From NCBI GenBank assembly GCA_964629635.1, contig CAZVQS010000001.1, positions 62,001 through 126,000 of the forward strand: a DNA stretch of 64,000 bases, written 5' to 3'. Under the pieces are notes generated by a model. That model saw nothing but the letters and a program-made list of their open reading frames with translations, was not told the origin of the DNA and ran no database searches. This document shows positions 9,409 through 18,438 of the stretch, one piece after another. The translations under genes and the position numbers were made by a program. Each line of letters opens with the position of its first letter. Positions within the stretch are counted from its first letter, which is position 1. The DNA comes from YC2-FULL-38-9 sp964629635 (GTDB lineage: Bacteria > Patescibacteriota > Microgenomatia > UBA1406 > GWC2-37-13).

Positions 9409-11577
9409 ATGCCGAAATTTTCGCATCTGCAGGTACGCAATCCCAAGGAGGATGAAACGCCGATCGAATCCGCTACGCAGATATTCGCATCTGTCCTCCC
9501 CTATCCGTATGTACCCCTCATGCGCCGGCTTTTTTTTGTCCATCCCAAAACCTACGCGTTTGAGATATTCCTCATCAACCAGATGGTGTATTTCTACGCG
9601 ACAGCGCCCCGCGAGAGTGAAATCCTCGTGCAGAGCCTCATCACTTCCTCCTTCCCCCAGTCGAAGATAACCAAAACGACCGATCCCATGGACATCATCA
9701 TGAAATCCAAAAACATCGCGGTAGGCGAAGTCGCGCTCAACTCCTATTCCTACCTTCCCATCAAGACGTATTTTGATTTCAAGGATGTAGACCCTTTGTC
9801 GGCTCTTGTCGGATTCCTTTCAAAGCAGCCCGCCAACATCCGCATGGCGGTCCAGATTGTCGTCACACCGCCGTATTTCGCATGGCAGGACCAGGCGGTA
9901 AAAAACGCCGGCATGCAGGTGTATGATGAAAAAGCGGAAAAATACAGCATGAGCCCCCAGAAGCTCATCATTATGAAAAAAGCCTCGTTCCAGGGCGGGA
10001 AGGCAGGTATCCGGCTCGTTGTGGGTACCAATACCCCGGGACTGGACCCCATGCCCTACGTATCAAACCTTGCCGGAACGTTTGGCAGCTTTTCCCTCGG
10101 CGAGGGAAACCAGTTCGTGTTCAGGCGGCCCCTTTTTTTCAAGGATTGGCTGATCGAGCGGATCAGGGAGCGCCGCCTCTCCTATTTTGAACGGAAAACG
10201 CAGATCCTCAATTCGCAGGAGCTTGCCACCATCTGGCACCCGCCGGGATACCTGCTTGCCGGAATCAAGAATATTTCCTGGGGCAAGACGCTCGTCGGAG
10301 AACCTCCCGAGAACCTGCCGGTTGCGGACGGCCTGCCGGATGAGGAAAAGAAAAAGATCAATTTCTTCGCCAAAACCGAGTTCCGCAATAAGGAGCAGGT
10401 ATTCGGCATCAAGGACGCGGACCGCCGCAAGCATATCTATATCATCGGAAAAACCGGCGCGGGCAAGTCAACTCTCATCGCCAACATGGCGATCGACGAC
10501 ATACGCAAAGACCGGGGCGTCGGCATCGTTGACCCGCACGGGGACCTGTGCGAGACGATCCTTGACTACATCCCGAAGCGCCGCCTTAACGATGTCGTGT
10601 ACCTTGAACCGTTCGACCTTGAGCGGCCCTTTTCCCTCAATGTCCTTGAAATCAAGAACAAGCAGCATAAGGACCTTATTTCCTCCGGCATCGTGTCCAT
10701 ATTCAGCAAGCTCTACAAGGACAGCTGGGGACCGCGCCTCGAATACATCCTGCGCAACGTTATCCTGACGCTTCTTGAAACGCCCGGAAGCTCGCTTCCC
10801 GATGTCCTTTCGCTTCTTGCGCATGCGGACTACCGGAAAAAGGTGGTCGCTCAGTTGCAGGATCCCGTTTTGAAAAGTTTCTGGGAAAAGGAATTTGCGA
10901 AGATGCCGGACAAGCTGAAGGCGGAGGCGATATCCCCCATCCAGAACAAGGTCGGGCAGTTCGTAACATCCCGTATGATCCGCAATATCGTGGGCAAACC
11001 GAAGTCATCGATAGATCTTGAAGAGATCATGAACAGCGGCAAGATACTTCTTTTGAACCTGTCCCAGGGAAAGCTCGGCGAAGACAATGCGGCGCTTCTC
11101 GGCGCGATGATTATCACCCAGATCCAGCTTGCGGCCATGAACCGCTCGTTCATAAAAGAGCACGAACGGAAGGATTTCTTCCTGTATGTTGACGAGTTCC
11201 AGAACTTTGCCACCAGCTCGTTCATCAAAATCCTGTCAGAAGCGCGCAAATACCGCCTTGCCCTCACCTTAACCAACCAGTACATCGAACAGCTGGAGGA
11301 GGACATAGAACGGGCGATATTCGGAAATGTGGGCACACTCATGTCGTTTGTGGTCGGAGCGCGCGACGCATACGTGCTGTCGAAGGAGTACGGGGAACTT
11401 TATGAGGAAAACGACCTGGTAAACCTGGGCAAATACGAAGTCATCTCAAAGCTCTGCATCGACAACATGACGTCAAAACCGTTCCCGGCAATCACATTGC
11501 CTTTGCCTGCACTTGTCAACAACAACCGGGAAGCGATCATCCGTTTGTCGAAGGAGAAATACGGACGGAAAAGCTGA
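9409..11577 (+). CDS. TraG/VirD4-like type IV secretion family ATPase
   Basis: A 722-residue P-loop ATPase. The N-terminal 330 residues form a domain of unknown fold with a short hydrophobic stretch; the ATPase core has Walker A GKTGAGKST near residue 348, VGIVDPHGDL after it, Walker B LYVDEFQNF near 592, then a conserved LTLTNQYIEQL and VGTLMSFVVGARDA block. This core matches the HerA/TraG/VirD4 DNA-pumping ATPases, and the C-terminal region resembles the TraM-recognition part of coupling proteins. Such genes occur in many CPR genomes without a complete conjugation operon, and none is seen here. A role in DNA or pilus-linked transport at the membrane is inference. It ends exactly adjacent to the converging YtxH-like gene. 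Confidence 0.8.
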   Translation: MPKFSHLQVRNPKEDETPIESATQIFASVLPYPYVPLMRRLFFVHPKTYAFEIFLINQMVYFYATAPRESEILVQSLITSSFPQSKITKTTDPMDIIMKSKNIAVGEVALNSYSYLPIKTYFDFKDVDPLSALVGFLSKQPANIRMAVQIVVTPPYFAWQDQAVKNAGMQVYDEKAEKYSMSPQKLIIMKKASFQGGKAGIRLVVGTNTPGLDPMPYVSNLAGTFGSFSLGEGNQFVFRRPLFFKDWLIERIRERRLSYFERKTQILNSQELATIWHPPGYLLAGIKNISWGKTLVGEPPENLPVADGLPDEEKKKINFFAKTEFRNKEQVFGIKDADRRKHIYIIGKTGAGKSTLIANMAIDDIRKDRGVGIVDPHGDLCETILDYIPKRRLNDVVYLEPFDLERPFSLNVLEIKNKQHKDLISSGIVSIFSKLYKDSWGPRLEYILRNVILTLLETPGSSLPDVLSLLAHADYRKKVVAQLQDPVLKSFWEKEFAKMPDKLKAEAISPIQNKVGQFVTSRMIRNIVGKPKSSIDLEEIMNSGKILLLNLSQGKLGEDNAALLGAMIITQIQLAAMNRSFIKEHERKDFFLYVDEFQNFATSSFIKILSEARKYRLALTLTNQYIEQLEEDIERAIFGNVGTLMSFVVGARDAYVLSKEYGELYEENDLVNLGKYEVISKLCIDNMTSKPFPAITLPLPALVNNNREAIIRLSKEKYGRKS

Positions 11578-12009
11578 TTATTTCTTCTTTTTCACTTCAA
11601 GCTTTTTCCATTCCTTAAGAAGCGATTCCTTGAGCCGGTCCATCTCTTTTCCCTCGCGTTTGGCCTCTTTTTTAAGGATTTCAACGGTTTCCCGCACCAC
11701 TTCCTCGTACTTTTTGCGGTCAATGTTTTCCACCGTTTCCTTGAGTTCTGCAAGCCGTTTAACCGTATCTTTTTTTGCTTTCAGGTACATGGCTTTCGCC
11801 TCTTCCGTCACTTCGCCGAAAATTTCCTTCACCTTCTCGTCGATATGGGAATCCTTGAGAAGCTCCTCAAGCTCCCTGATTTTCTTGGCGACCAGCTCCC
11901 GGTTCTGTTTGCCGGTCGTTGGCGTAAGAAAAAGGGCGGCAAGGCCTCCCAAAACCGTTCCGAAAAGAAGTCCGAGACCGAATTTCGATGATCTGTTGTC
12001 GTCTGCCAT
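11578..12009 (-). CDS. YtxH-like small membrane-anchored coiled-coil protein
   Basis: 143 residues. The N-terminus has a short Gly-rich membrane segment (GLGLLFGTVLGGLAALFL) followed by TPTTGKQNR, the arrangement typical of the YtxH/gas-vesicle-like family. The remainder is highly charged Lys/Glu coiled coil ending in a Lys run. Members are often stress-induced envelope proteins of unknown mechanism. The stop codon touches that of the converging ATPase gene with no spacer. A TATAGT box and a TTACAAT sequence lie upstream of the ATG, giving a likely promoter in 12020-12050. Confidence 0.7.
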   Translation of the reverse strand: MADDNRSSKFGLGLLFGTVLGGLAALFLTPTTGKQNRELVAKKIRELEELLKDSHIDEKVKEIFGEVTEEAKAMYLKAKKDTVKRLAELKETVENIDRKKYEEVVRETVEILKKEAKREGKEMDRLKESLLKEWKKLEVKKKK

Positions 12010-12079
12010 ACTGCTTGATGTTTAGAAAATTGTAATACTTCACTATACCACACGGGCTTTCCCGCTGTCCACCAGTCAG

Positions 12080-12829
12080 CTAGGAAGCAATCTGAATACT
12101 ACTGGTTTCCCCCTCATCGGACAGCCGGGTGACGGTCGCGATGCCGGTTTGCGGTGCCAGTATGACATACCACCCCTGCCTGACCCGTTTGCCGGCGGGG
12201 TTTTCATAAAAGGTGTTCATAACCGTTTCCGTATACAATACCGCCTCCTCCCCGTTGACCGCCATCACGGCAGGATCGCGGTAAATCACATCAGTCATGA
12301 AATCCGCCCGTGCGGGGATGACGGTCGGTCCGTTCATGTTGTATCCCTGGGCTATGTTGCCCTCGAGTACGAAACTTGTCTGCGCCTCCACCTCCCGCTG
12401 GTGATACTTCGTTTCCTTCCATCCCGCAACTGCTGCGCTTCCGGCTGTCCTGAAGCCCCGCGCGATGATGATCCCCCGCTCCTCATCGCGGGTATGCTGG
12501 GGGTTCTCAAGACTGTCTTCACGGTGGCGAGGCGGAACGCGGGCGGGCAGATCAAGTCCGAACGCCTCAATGACCCGGGCAAGCGACGGCGGACCGTACA
12601 GGTCGTCACGTTCAAACAGATCCGGATAGTTGAGCAGGCGGCGGGCAAAAAGGAATTCGGCCGGCTGCGGTTCGTAAAACCAGTGCATTTCCGGGATACG
12701 CATCCGGTAATCCACTTCAACTGGCGGCCACCAATGCCCATCTTTCTTTCCGAAGCCGAGCCGGAACGGCAGCTGGGCTTCATACTCATGCCTGGATCTG
12801 CCTGCGGACTGGGGATTCTCCGGAATCAT
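12080..12829 (-). CDS. Hypothetical protein at the end of the cohesin/dockerin operon
   Basis: I do not recognise this protein. From the ATG at 12829 it has 249 residues; an in-frame TTG at 12889 would add 20. Neither has a visible ribosome-binding site. It lacks a clear signal peptide or membrane segment, is rich in Pro, Arg and aromatic residues (GKKDGHWWPPVEVDYR, MHWFYEPQPAEFLFARR), and the C-terminal half appears beta-rich (VVIL-type strands, WYVILAPQTGIATVTRL). It follows the FN3 protein gene in the same direction, so it is probably the last gene of that operon, but nothing links it to the surface complex by sequence. Confidence 0.5.
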   Translation of the reverse strand: MIPENPQSAGRSRHEYEAQLPFRLGFGKKDGHWWPPVEVDYRMRIPEMHWFYEPQPAEFLFARRLLNYPDLFERDDLYGPPSLARVIEAFGLDLPARVPPRHREDSLENPQHTRDEERGIIIARGFRTAGSAAVAGWKETKYHQREVEAQTSFVLEGNIAQGYNMNGPTVIPARADFMTDVIYRDPAVMAVNGEEAVLYTETVMNTFYENPAGKRVRQGWYVILAPQTGIATVTRLSDEGETSSIQIAS

Positions 12830-12899
12830 GGCAACAGTATTGCCGCCCCGGGTAATAAGGACAAGGAACTCCGGGTAAGCAAACGACAATAAGGCGCGC

Positions 12900-13742
12900 T
12901 TAGGAGGAGCTTGAAGAGGATGAGCTGGACGATCCGGTAGGAGTGGGCGTAACAGTCGGGGTCGGTGTCGGAGTCGCCGTCGGGGTCGCTGTGGGGGCGG
13001 GGGTGTTTGTGGGAGCGGGCGTATTGGTCGGCACCACCTGCGTACAGGTAGCCAGGTTTACTTTGCCCACGCATGATGAGCGCATCCAGTCCTGGGACGA
13101 ACAGGTCTTGCCGATCTTCTGGCATATCGTGATGCAGTTGGTTTCGCCGCATACGAATGACGCGAGTGTCGGCAACGGTACCGGCGTTGAAGTCGGCCGG
13201 GGCGGTTGCACGACGATGCCTGATGTCGGCCTTACGACAGGTCCTGATGTGGGGGCGACTCCACCGGACGCGGCGGTCGGCGCCGCGGTCGGTACGCCTG
13301 CAGGGGTTGTCGGCGCGGGCGTCCCGGTCAGGGATGCATCCCCTTTGCTTTTCGTCATGAATGACCAGGGTACGCCTCCGTTATCGTATTTCTCGTCCCC
13401 TATACGCACCTGGAAATAGTAGGTAGTGTTCGGGGAAAGGAGGGTAAGATCCACTGCATGTTTTGCGGTTTTTGCCGGTTCGGGCGCGAAAAAGTTGAGC
13501 GCCGTGGGTGAGGTGCCGTACTCGATGACCGCCTGCGTTTCCTGGTCGGTGCTCCAGCCGATGCGCGCGGTATTCTGGGTGATTGCGGTGATGACCACCT
13601 CGCGCGGTGCGGCATCAGCCGCTTTCGTGAATACCCCCTGCACGAGGCGGAACCCGATGAACACGAGAACAAGCGCAAGCAGTCCGCCGACCGTAATGGA
13701 TAGGATTTTCGGTAATTTTGCTTTATCGAGTTTAAGATTCAT
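12900..13742 (-). CDS. Membrane-anchored FN3 protein with Thr/Pro-rich stalk
   Basis: 280 residues. One membrane segment (residues about 12-34) is followed by TKAADAAP, then a fibronectin type III-like domain (residues about 45-130, with ITQNTARIGWSTDQETQAV and LLSPNTTYYFQVRIG, classical FN3 strands). Next come a Thr/Ala/Pro stalk, a small domain with six cysteines (FVCGETNCITICQKIGKTC, CVGKVNLATC), a second Thr/Pro-rich stretch and a terminal run of ten serines. The stalks are good acceptors for O-mannosylation by the enzyme encoded upstream. The start overlaps the stop of the cohesin gene by 4 nt. The protein is likely a surface-displayed adhesion or spacer component. Confidence 0.7.
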   Translation of the reverse strand: MNLKLDKAKLPKILSITVGGLLALVLVFIGFRLVQGVFTKAADAAPREVVITAITQNTARIGWSTDQETQAVIEYGTSPTALNFFAPEPAKTAKHAVDLTLLSPNTTYYFQVRIGDEKYDNGGVPWSFMTKSKGDASLTGTPAPTTPAGVPTAAPTAASGGVAPTSGPVVRPTSGIVVQPPRPTSTPVPLPTLASFVCGETNCITICQKIGKTCSSQDWMRSSCVGKVNLATCTQVVPTNTPAPTNTPAPTATPTATPTPTPTVTPTPTGSSSSSSSSSS

Positions 13743-14413
13743 AGGACAAACCGCAACATGATACCTGCGGCAAGAAGCAGCAAGCCGGGCGCCGCGAACT
13801 TGGCAACGTGTTCAAAAACTCCGGTCTGGGGAAGGGTGGCCGGCGTTGTCTGGCTTGCCGGCGGCGTATAGGATGAGGTGGATGAAGAAGACGCACCTCC
13901 CGCGCCCACCGTCACGGTTGTTTTCACGTTCTGGGAACAGGCAATGATGTTGGTTGCGTTCACGTCGTTTTTGATGATTTTGGATGAATTGCTCACGTCA
14001 GTGCGGCAATCGAAAGTAAGGTCAGTGGTGCCGTCTTTAAGCGCCTTGAACGTAATGGTGGCAACCGTCCCGGCGCCGGTTTTGTAGGTGCCCGGTTCAA
14101 CGATAAGGGCGGTTATCGAAACCTTGCCCGAGCTGAGGTTATTGGTCACCGCGGAAAAAAAAGTGCCGTTCGTGACAAGCTGCGCCTCAAGCGCGGTCGG
14201 GTCATACAGCACCCAGATATCGGTTGAGGTGATCTGGTCCGTACCCGCGTCAACGATCACATCAACCGTAAAAGTCTGGTTTGCCTGGGTCGTTACCGTT
14301 GCCTTGTCAAACTTGAGGTAAGCGGCATCCGCTTGGGGTGCATTCCACAGGAACAGGGCGCCCATCATAAGGGAGATGACACCTGTCAAAAGCGCCTGTT
14401 TCATTACATTCAT
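13739..14413 (-). CDS. Secreted cohesin-domain protein with LPQTG sorting signal
   Basis: 224 residues. A signal peptide ends near AQADA (residue about 31), followed by one cohesin-type domain (residues about 33-165): repeated strands FTVDVIVDAGTDQITSTDIW, YDPTALEAQLV and GTVATITFKALKDG match the type I/II cohesin jelly-roll. A Ser/Thr linker leads to LPQTG, a hydrophobic segment and a terminal Arg, the layout of a sortase substrate. This would be the wall- or membrane-attached anchor that holds dockerin proteins on the cell. No sortase gene is in the window. Its start codon lies 10 nt after the previous stop, and its end overlaps the FN3 gene. Confidence 0.75.
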   Translation of the reverse strand: MNVMKQALLTGVISLMMGALFLWNAPQADAAYLKFDKATVTTQANQTFTVDVIVDAGTDQITSTDIWVLYDPTALEAQLVTNGTFFSAVTNNLSSGKVSITALIVEPGTYKTGAGTVATITFKALKDGTTDLTFDCRTDVSNSSKIIKNDVNATNIIACSQNVKTTVTVGAGGASSSSTSSYTPPASQTTPATLPQTGVFEHVAKFAAPGLLLLAAGIMLRFVL

Positions 14414-14423
14414 TATTCACTAA

Positions 14424-15062
14424 TCACTCGTAAATATCAAGCTGTAGTTTGCCTGTTTTGGGGTATATCACCTGTGACGAATCGTCCACCAACTTGCTTG
14501 TTTCGCTCCCCTGCGGAGTCAGGGAAAGTTCAAACGTCCCCGCTTTTTTCGGCTGCAGCACGACCTGCGCGATTGCCTTGTTTTTCCAGGGTTTCTTGTC
14601 GTTGTCCTGCAGGGACCTGAATCCCGAAAGGGACAGGTATGACGGGCGTTTGAAGCTTCTCAAACTGAACGACTGGAGAAGGGACTGCGCGCTCACGACG
14701 GAAAACGCTTCCGTATCGTACGACAGAATAATGTCGTATCCGACGACCGCCTTGCCCTCGGAACTTGCCTTAATTTTTAGGGTTATCGGATCCTTCACGG
14801 GGAATTTCCGCTTCTCACCTTCATAATAAACGGTCATAACGCCCTGAGTCGGGTACGGAATCAGGGTTGCGGTGGGGACTTCAGCTTTTGCAGAATTACC
14901 TGATTGCGGAGTCAAGCCTTGCTTGCCCTTTTTTCCGCTCATGAGCATGAATACCGCCATCACCGCAAGCATGATTACCAGTCCCGCAATTATAACAGGC
15001 CGCCTGTTGCCGCTCTCCTGAGCCGGCGCATTCCCGTTTAACGTCATCGCCTGGGGTTCCAT
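14424..15062 (-). CDS. Membrane-anchored cohesin-like protein
   Basis: 212 residues. A cytoplasmic N-terminal tail of about 20 residues, one membrane helix (VIIAGLVIMLAVMAVFMLM) and a periplasmic/extracellular cohesin-like domain (residues about 75-212) with a strand pattern VGYDIILSYDTEAFSVVSA and AIAQVVLQPKKAGTFELSL, as in cohesins. The type II N-in topology keeps it in the membrane, unlike its LPQTG neighbour. It starts on the last base of the upstream dockerin gene's stop (1-nt overlap), so the genes are translated together. It may be a second anchoring scaffold subunit for dockerin proteins. The cohesin assignment is by pattern and less certain than for the adjacent genes. Confidence 0.65.
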   Translation of the reverse strand: MEPQAMTLNGNAPAQESGNRRPVIIAGLVIMLAVMAVFMLMSGKKGKQGLTPQSGNSAKAEVPTATLIPYPTQGVMTVYYEGEKRKFPVKDPITLKIKASSEGKAVVGYDIILSYDTEAFSVVSAQSLLQSFSLRSFKRPSYLSLSGFRSLQDNDKKPWKNKAIAQVVLQPKKAGTFELSLTPQGSETSKLVDDSSQVIYPKTGKLQLDIYE

Positions 15063-16855
15063 TATTCTTCATCGTACTTAATTGATAACGATGCAAGTAC
15101 CAGGGAATAGTCCTGGCCGTCGATCACGCCGTCATAGTTCACGTCCGCGATCGCCAGTTCATCCGCCTTGGTGCTCTGGAGATGCTGGCGGACATAGGAG
15201 GTATCATACGAATCAATGATGCCGTTCTGGGTGCCGTTTTCCGGCAGGTCGCCGACGAGCATGAGGATGCCGGAGAAATTGAGGTCGTTATCCCCTGCCT
15301 TCAGGTTTATTTTTCCTTCACCGCAGTGGTATGTTCCGCCGGACGTCTCGCTCGGGGCCGCGTCGCAAATCTTTTTCTGGAGATGCTTGGGGCCCTTCAC
15401 ATAGAGTACATACCCGTCACCCGGAGGAGCTGACAGGCTTGCCGATCCGGTCCAGACGCCGTCATCGCCAACCGTAAACGTAATGGTCTGGTAGGCGCTC
15501 GTCTGGGCCATCAGTTTGCCGCCCAACTTTACCTTAACCGATATAGGGGATGAGGAGACCGGTTTTTTCGATACGCCCTGCAGTTTCAGCTTCATATTGA
15601 GTTTCATTGCTTGGGAACCGGGAACAGATGAGGAACCTCCGCCTCCGGAGGATGATGATCCGCCCCCTGGGGAAGATGATGATCCCCCTCCTCCGGGATT
15701 CCCGACCGGCGGCAGCTTGTTGTTGATTGCCATGCCGTAAAAATAGCCGAGCTTGTTTGACGCTTCCCCCCAGACCTGCGGCTGATCAAGGGTTATTGAG
15801 TTGGGGCTTGTCGCTACGCTTTTGAACTCGCCGTTTAACACATATTCCTTGCCGCCTCCGGTCAGGCTCACCCGGTCGACATACAGTTCGCTTCCCTCGC
15901 CTGCAACGACGCGGATGCGGTAATCCTTATTGTTTCCTTCTTTGGGAACATTGATATCGATCGTTTTCGTTTCGAAACCGGAACTCTGGGGAAGCACGAT
16001 CTTGCCGAGCGAATCGTTTTCCTTGTATTTATCCCCGCAGCTCGGGTTCGCGCACAGGACATCGACAAACGCACCGTTGCCTTTCGTGATGACGGTGTGG
16101 GCGGTCACCGAAAGGAGGTATTTCCCCTCCGGAAGCCGCGCTTTCTGCTGGAAATGGGCAGAGGTCGAAAGCACCGTATACTCGCCGAGGCTGTCTGATG
16201 CGGCGCAGCAGTTTGAAGCGGTTCCTTTTGCCTTTACGCATTTCGTGTCGGTATACACACCCGGATTGTAGCCGGCCTTACAGGCAAAGATCGTCTCGCC
16301 GTTTGCGTACGTTCTTTGGGTGCAGTTGGTCAGTCCGCCTCCCTGCACGCTCAGGCACTGGATATCCGATCCGTACCCGCAGGCCACCAGTACGTCGGCG
16401 CCGGGCAGCGAACGGTTCGGTTCGATACGCCCTGCTTTGAAGGGATACGGAACACAGGTTGGGGTCGGAATGGGCGTATTCGTCGGGTTATTATTGCCTC
16501 CATTGTTTCCTCCATTATTACCCCCATTATTGCCTCCGTTATTTCCGCCATTGTTTCCCCCGTTATTGCCACCATTGTTGCCTCCGTTTTCCTCCCCCTC
16601 CTCATCGTCATCCGGAGGCGGCGGAGGCGGAGGTGGTGGATCTTCTTCCTCATCATCTACGCAACAGCCCATACTACAGTGTCCATCACCGCATCCATCA
16701 GCGCATTCATTAGTTCCCGGTTCCGAGCCTGGGCAATATGCCCGCACGTCTTTTGCAAAACGCGGTGACAATGTAAACGCCATCAGAAACAGTATGATAA
16801 TTGGCAATGCAAACCTCGCCACAACTCCAAGCAGCACTGTTTTGTTTTTACTCAT
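15062..16855 (-). CDS. Large secreted dockerin protein with Asn/Gly repeat
   Basis: 597 residues. After an N-terminal membrane segment come a Cys cluster (CADGCGDGHCSMGCC), an acidic/polyproline stretch, an NGGNNGG repeat (residues about 88-122), a jelly-roll-like domain (about 215-345, with LPEGKYLLSVTAH and CANPSCGDKY), a Gly/Ser linker, an Ig-like module (about 415-525) and a C-terminal dockerin (about 530-590) with the F-hand-like loop DVNYDGVIDGQD. Dockerins bind calcium and dock into cohesins; here the partners are encoded on both sides. The jelly-roll domain recurs in the neighbouring two-cohesin protein, and the Ig-like module recurs before the other two dockerins in this window. Start overlaps the upstream stop by 4 nt. 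Confidence 0.75.
   Translation of the reverse strand: MSKNKTVLLGVVARFALPIIILFLMAFTLSPRFAKDVRAYCPGSEPGTNECADGCGDGHCSMGCCVDDEEEDPPPPPPPPPDDDEEGEENGGNNGGNNGGNNGGNNGGNNGGNNGGNNGGNNNPTNTPIPTPTCVPYPFKAGRIEPNRSLPGADVLVACGYGSDIQCLSVQGGGLTNCTQRTYANGETIFACKAGYNPGVYTDTKCVKAKGTASNCCAASDSLGEYTVLSTSAHFQQKARLPEGKYLLSVTAHTVITKGNGAFVDVLCANPSCGDKYKENDSLGKIVLPQSSGFETKTIDINVPKEGNNKDYRIRVVAGEGSELYVDRVSLTGGGKEYVLNGEFKSVATSPNSITLDQPQVWGEASNKLGYFYGMAINNKLPPVGNPGGGGSSSSPGGGSSSSGGGGSSSVPGSQAMKLNMKLKLQGVSKKPVSSSPISVKVKLGGKLMAQTSAYQTITFTVGDDGVWTGSASLSAPPGDGYVLYVKGPKHLQKKICDAAPSETSGGTYHCGEGKINLKAGDNDLNFSGILMLVGDLPENGTQNGIIDSYDTSYVRQHLQSTKADELAIADVNYDGVIDGQDYSLVLASLSIKYDEE
16490..16591 (-). repeat. Coding tandem repeat for Asn-Gly-Gly units
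   Basis: About 100 bp of imperfect 12-bp units (AAT/AAC-GGA/GGC combinations, read on the minus strand) encode an N-N-G-G run inside the large dockerin protein. Third positions vary, so this is a protein repeat maintained at the amino-acid level as much as at the DNA level. Confidence 0.8.
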
Positions 16856-18438
16856 TTCCGTGATGAACTGTTGATATATAACGATCCGTCCTTGCCTTTC
16901 AGCGGGTCAATGCTTCCGTACATCCAGCCCGTCGCATCCGCCTCCCAATACTGCGGGTACTGGCGGGGATCAGTCACTTTCTGTGTTTTTTCGAAATGGT
17001 AGTTTTCCAGTTTCTCCCCTCCCCATACGTCAGTCAGCGATATGAAATCGATATCCGCCTCCGATCCGTCCTCCACGAATACGCGCACCGCGAGTTTCTT
17101 CTTGTTCATGCCTTCGGTTACCGTAAACGGAATTTCCCTTCGGATATAGGTCGCGGCTTCCTGGAAATTGTCCGTTTTCGCGAAAATATCGTTCAATTTC
17201 TTCCCGTCGCCGCAGTCCGATTCCGCGCAAGCCACCGCGATAAGCACTCCCCGCCCCCGCAGCGTATAGACGAAAGCGCTTGCGGACAGGATGTATTCGC
17301 CTTTTTCCAGCTGGATAACCTGCTCATACCGAAGGGGCGCCTGGTCAAAGGTGGTCGAGTTTACGTAGAGTACGTCGCCATTGCCGGGCACCGATTCCCC
17401 CGGGTCCTGCAGGCCCTTGCTTTTGCTTGAGGAGCTTGTGCTGCCCTGCTCCCCTATCGTTATTGATCGTGATCCGACTGAGGCAAGGATATTTTTCGGT
17501 TTGGCGTCAGGCGTGAAAATGGAGGAGGCATTTTTGTTGCCGGTTATTTGTGCGGTGCCGAGTGCCTTTGCGGTAAATTTAACGGTCGCGATTTTTACAG
17601 ATCCTGAAAGTCCTCTGGAGCGTGCAACGTTGACGCTCACTGTATTGCCGACCGGTGCCGGGGCCGAAACCGATTTGTCAAACATGTTCCGGTCGACATT
17701 CGTGCTCAAATAGGTCAGTTTTGCGGTGTCGTAGGTAAATGATACGCCTGCCGAGGCGAACTGTTCGCTGCCGGTATTCACCAGCACGTCAAGCTCCACG
17801 GTTTCGCCGATCTGGTACCGTTCCTTGACCGTGTCAAAGGAAATGCCGGCGCCGTTCCCGTCCTCCCCGATTCCCGGGCCAGAAGAATTGCCGCCTGAGG
17901 AATTGCTTGCCAGATCAAGCGGCAGTTTCACATGGTTCACGACCTGCAGGGTGGATGCGCCCCAGGTGAAGGATACGGGAAAATCCGAACTCTGCTTCAT
18001 GCGGAAGGAGATATCGGCAATCTGCTGGTTTGTGGGAGTAAACGGCGTCCCGATTTTCGTGCCGACGATATGGATAATGTCCCCCTGCACCGTAATCTGC
18101 TGCTTGAGGATATCGGACGCAAGCACCACGCTCGCTGCTGCATCTGCCGTATTGGCAAGCGTCATTTTTGAAGAGTCAAACTTCACTTCGACATCAAAGG
18201 CGTAGAGGTCGGTCGTCACCCCGTTCGGGTTCAGCTTCACGCCTACTTTAATCGTGTCCCCCTGCATGGGCGGGTTATTCGCCGCGACGAGAAGCAGTTC
18301 CGGCGTGCCGGTCGGCGCGGCCTTTGAACGGGACCGCATCTGGCCGTAATAGAAGAAAAATCCGGCAACGGACAGGACCACGAAAAGAACTGCGATGAAT
18401 GCGGTCCTGATTTTACCGGTAAACTGTATGTTTCTCAT
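16852..18438 (-). CDS. Secreted protein with two cohesin domains and a jelly-roll domain
   Basis: 528 residues. A membrane segment (about 9-30) with RSRSKAAP after it is followed by a cohesin domain (about 45-165: LYAFDVEVKFDSSKMTLANT, IADISFRMKQ), a Gly/Ser linker, a second cohesin (about 195-330: FASAGVSFTYDTAKLTYLST, VKIATVKFTAKALGTAQITG), and a C-terminal beta-sandwich (about 350-515: LEKGEYILSASAFVYTLRG, CAESDCGDGKKL) homologous to one in the large dockerin protein. Two cohesins make it the likely primary scaffoldin of the locus. Its start overlaps the upstream gene by 4 nt and its end overlaps the downstream dockerin gene by 4 nt. Confidence 0.8.
   Translation of the reverse strand: MRNIQFTGKIRTAFIAVLFVVLSVAGFFFYYGQMRSRSKAAPTGTPELLLVAANNPPMQGDTIKVGVKLNPNGVTTDLYAFDVEVKFDSSKMTLANTADAAASVVLASDILKQQITVQGDIIHIVGTKIGTPFTPTNQQIADISFRMKQSSDFPVSFTWGASTLQVVNHVKLPLDLASNSSGGNSSGPGIGEDGNGAGISFDTVKERYQIGETVELDVLVNTGSEQFASAGVSFTYDTAKLTYLSTNVDRNMFDKSVSAPAPVGNTVSVNVARSRGLSGSVKIATVKFTAKALGTAQITGNKNASSIFTPDAKPKNILASVGSRSITIGEQGSTSSSSKSKGLQDPGESVPGNGDVLYVNSTTFDQAPLRYEQVIQLEKGEYILSASAFVYTLRGRGVLIAVACAESDCGDGKKLNDIFAKTDNFQEAATYIRREIPFTVTEGMNKKKLAVRVFVEDGSEADIDFISLTDVWGGEKLENYHFEKTQKVTDPRQYPQYWEADATGWMYGSIDPLKGKDGSLYINSSSRK

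Noticed and set aside
16490..16591. CRISPR-like or satellite array
   Set aside because: The units are short, without spacers, and lie within a coding frame that encodes Asn-Gly-Gly.
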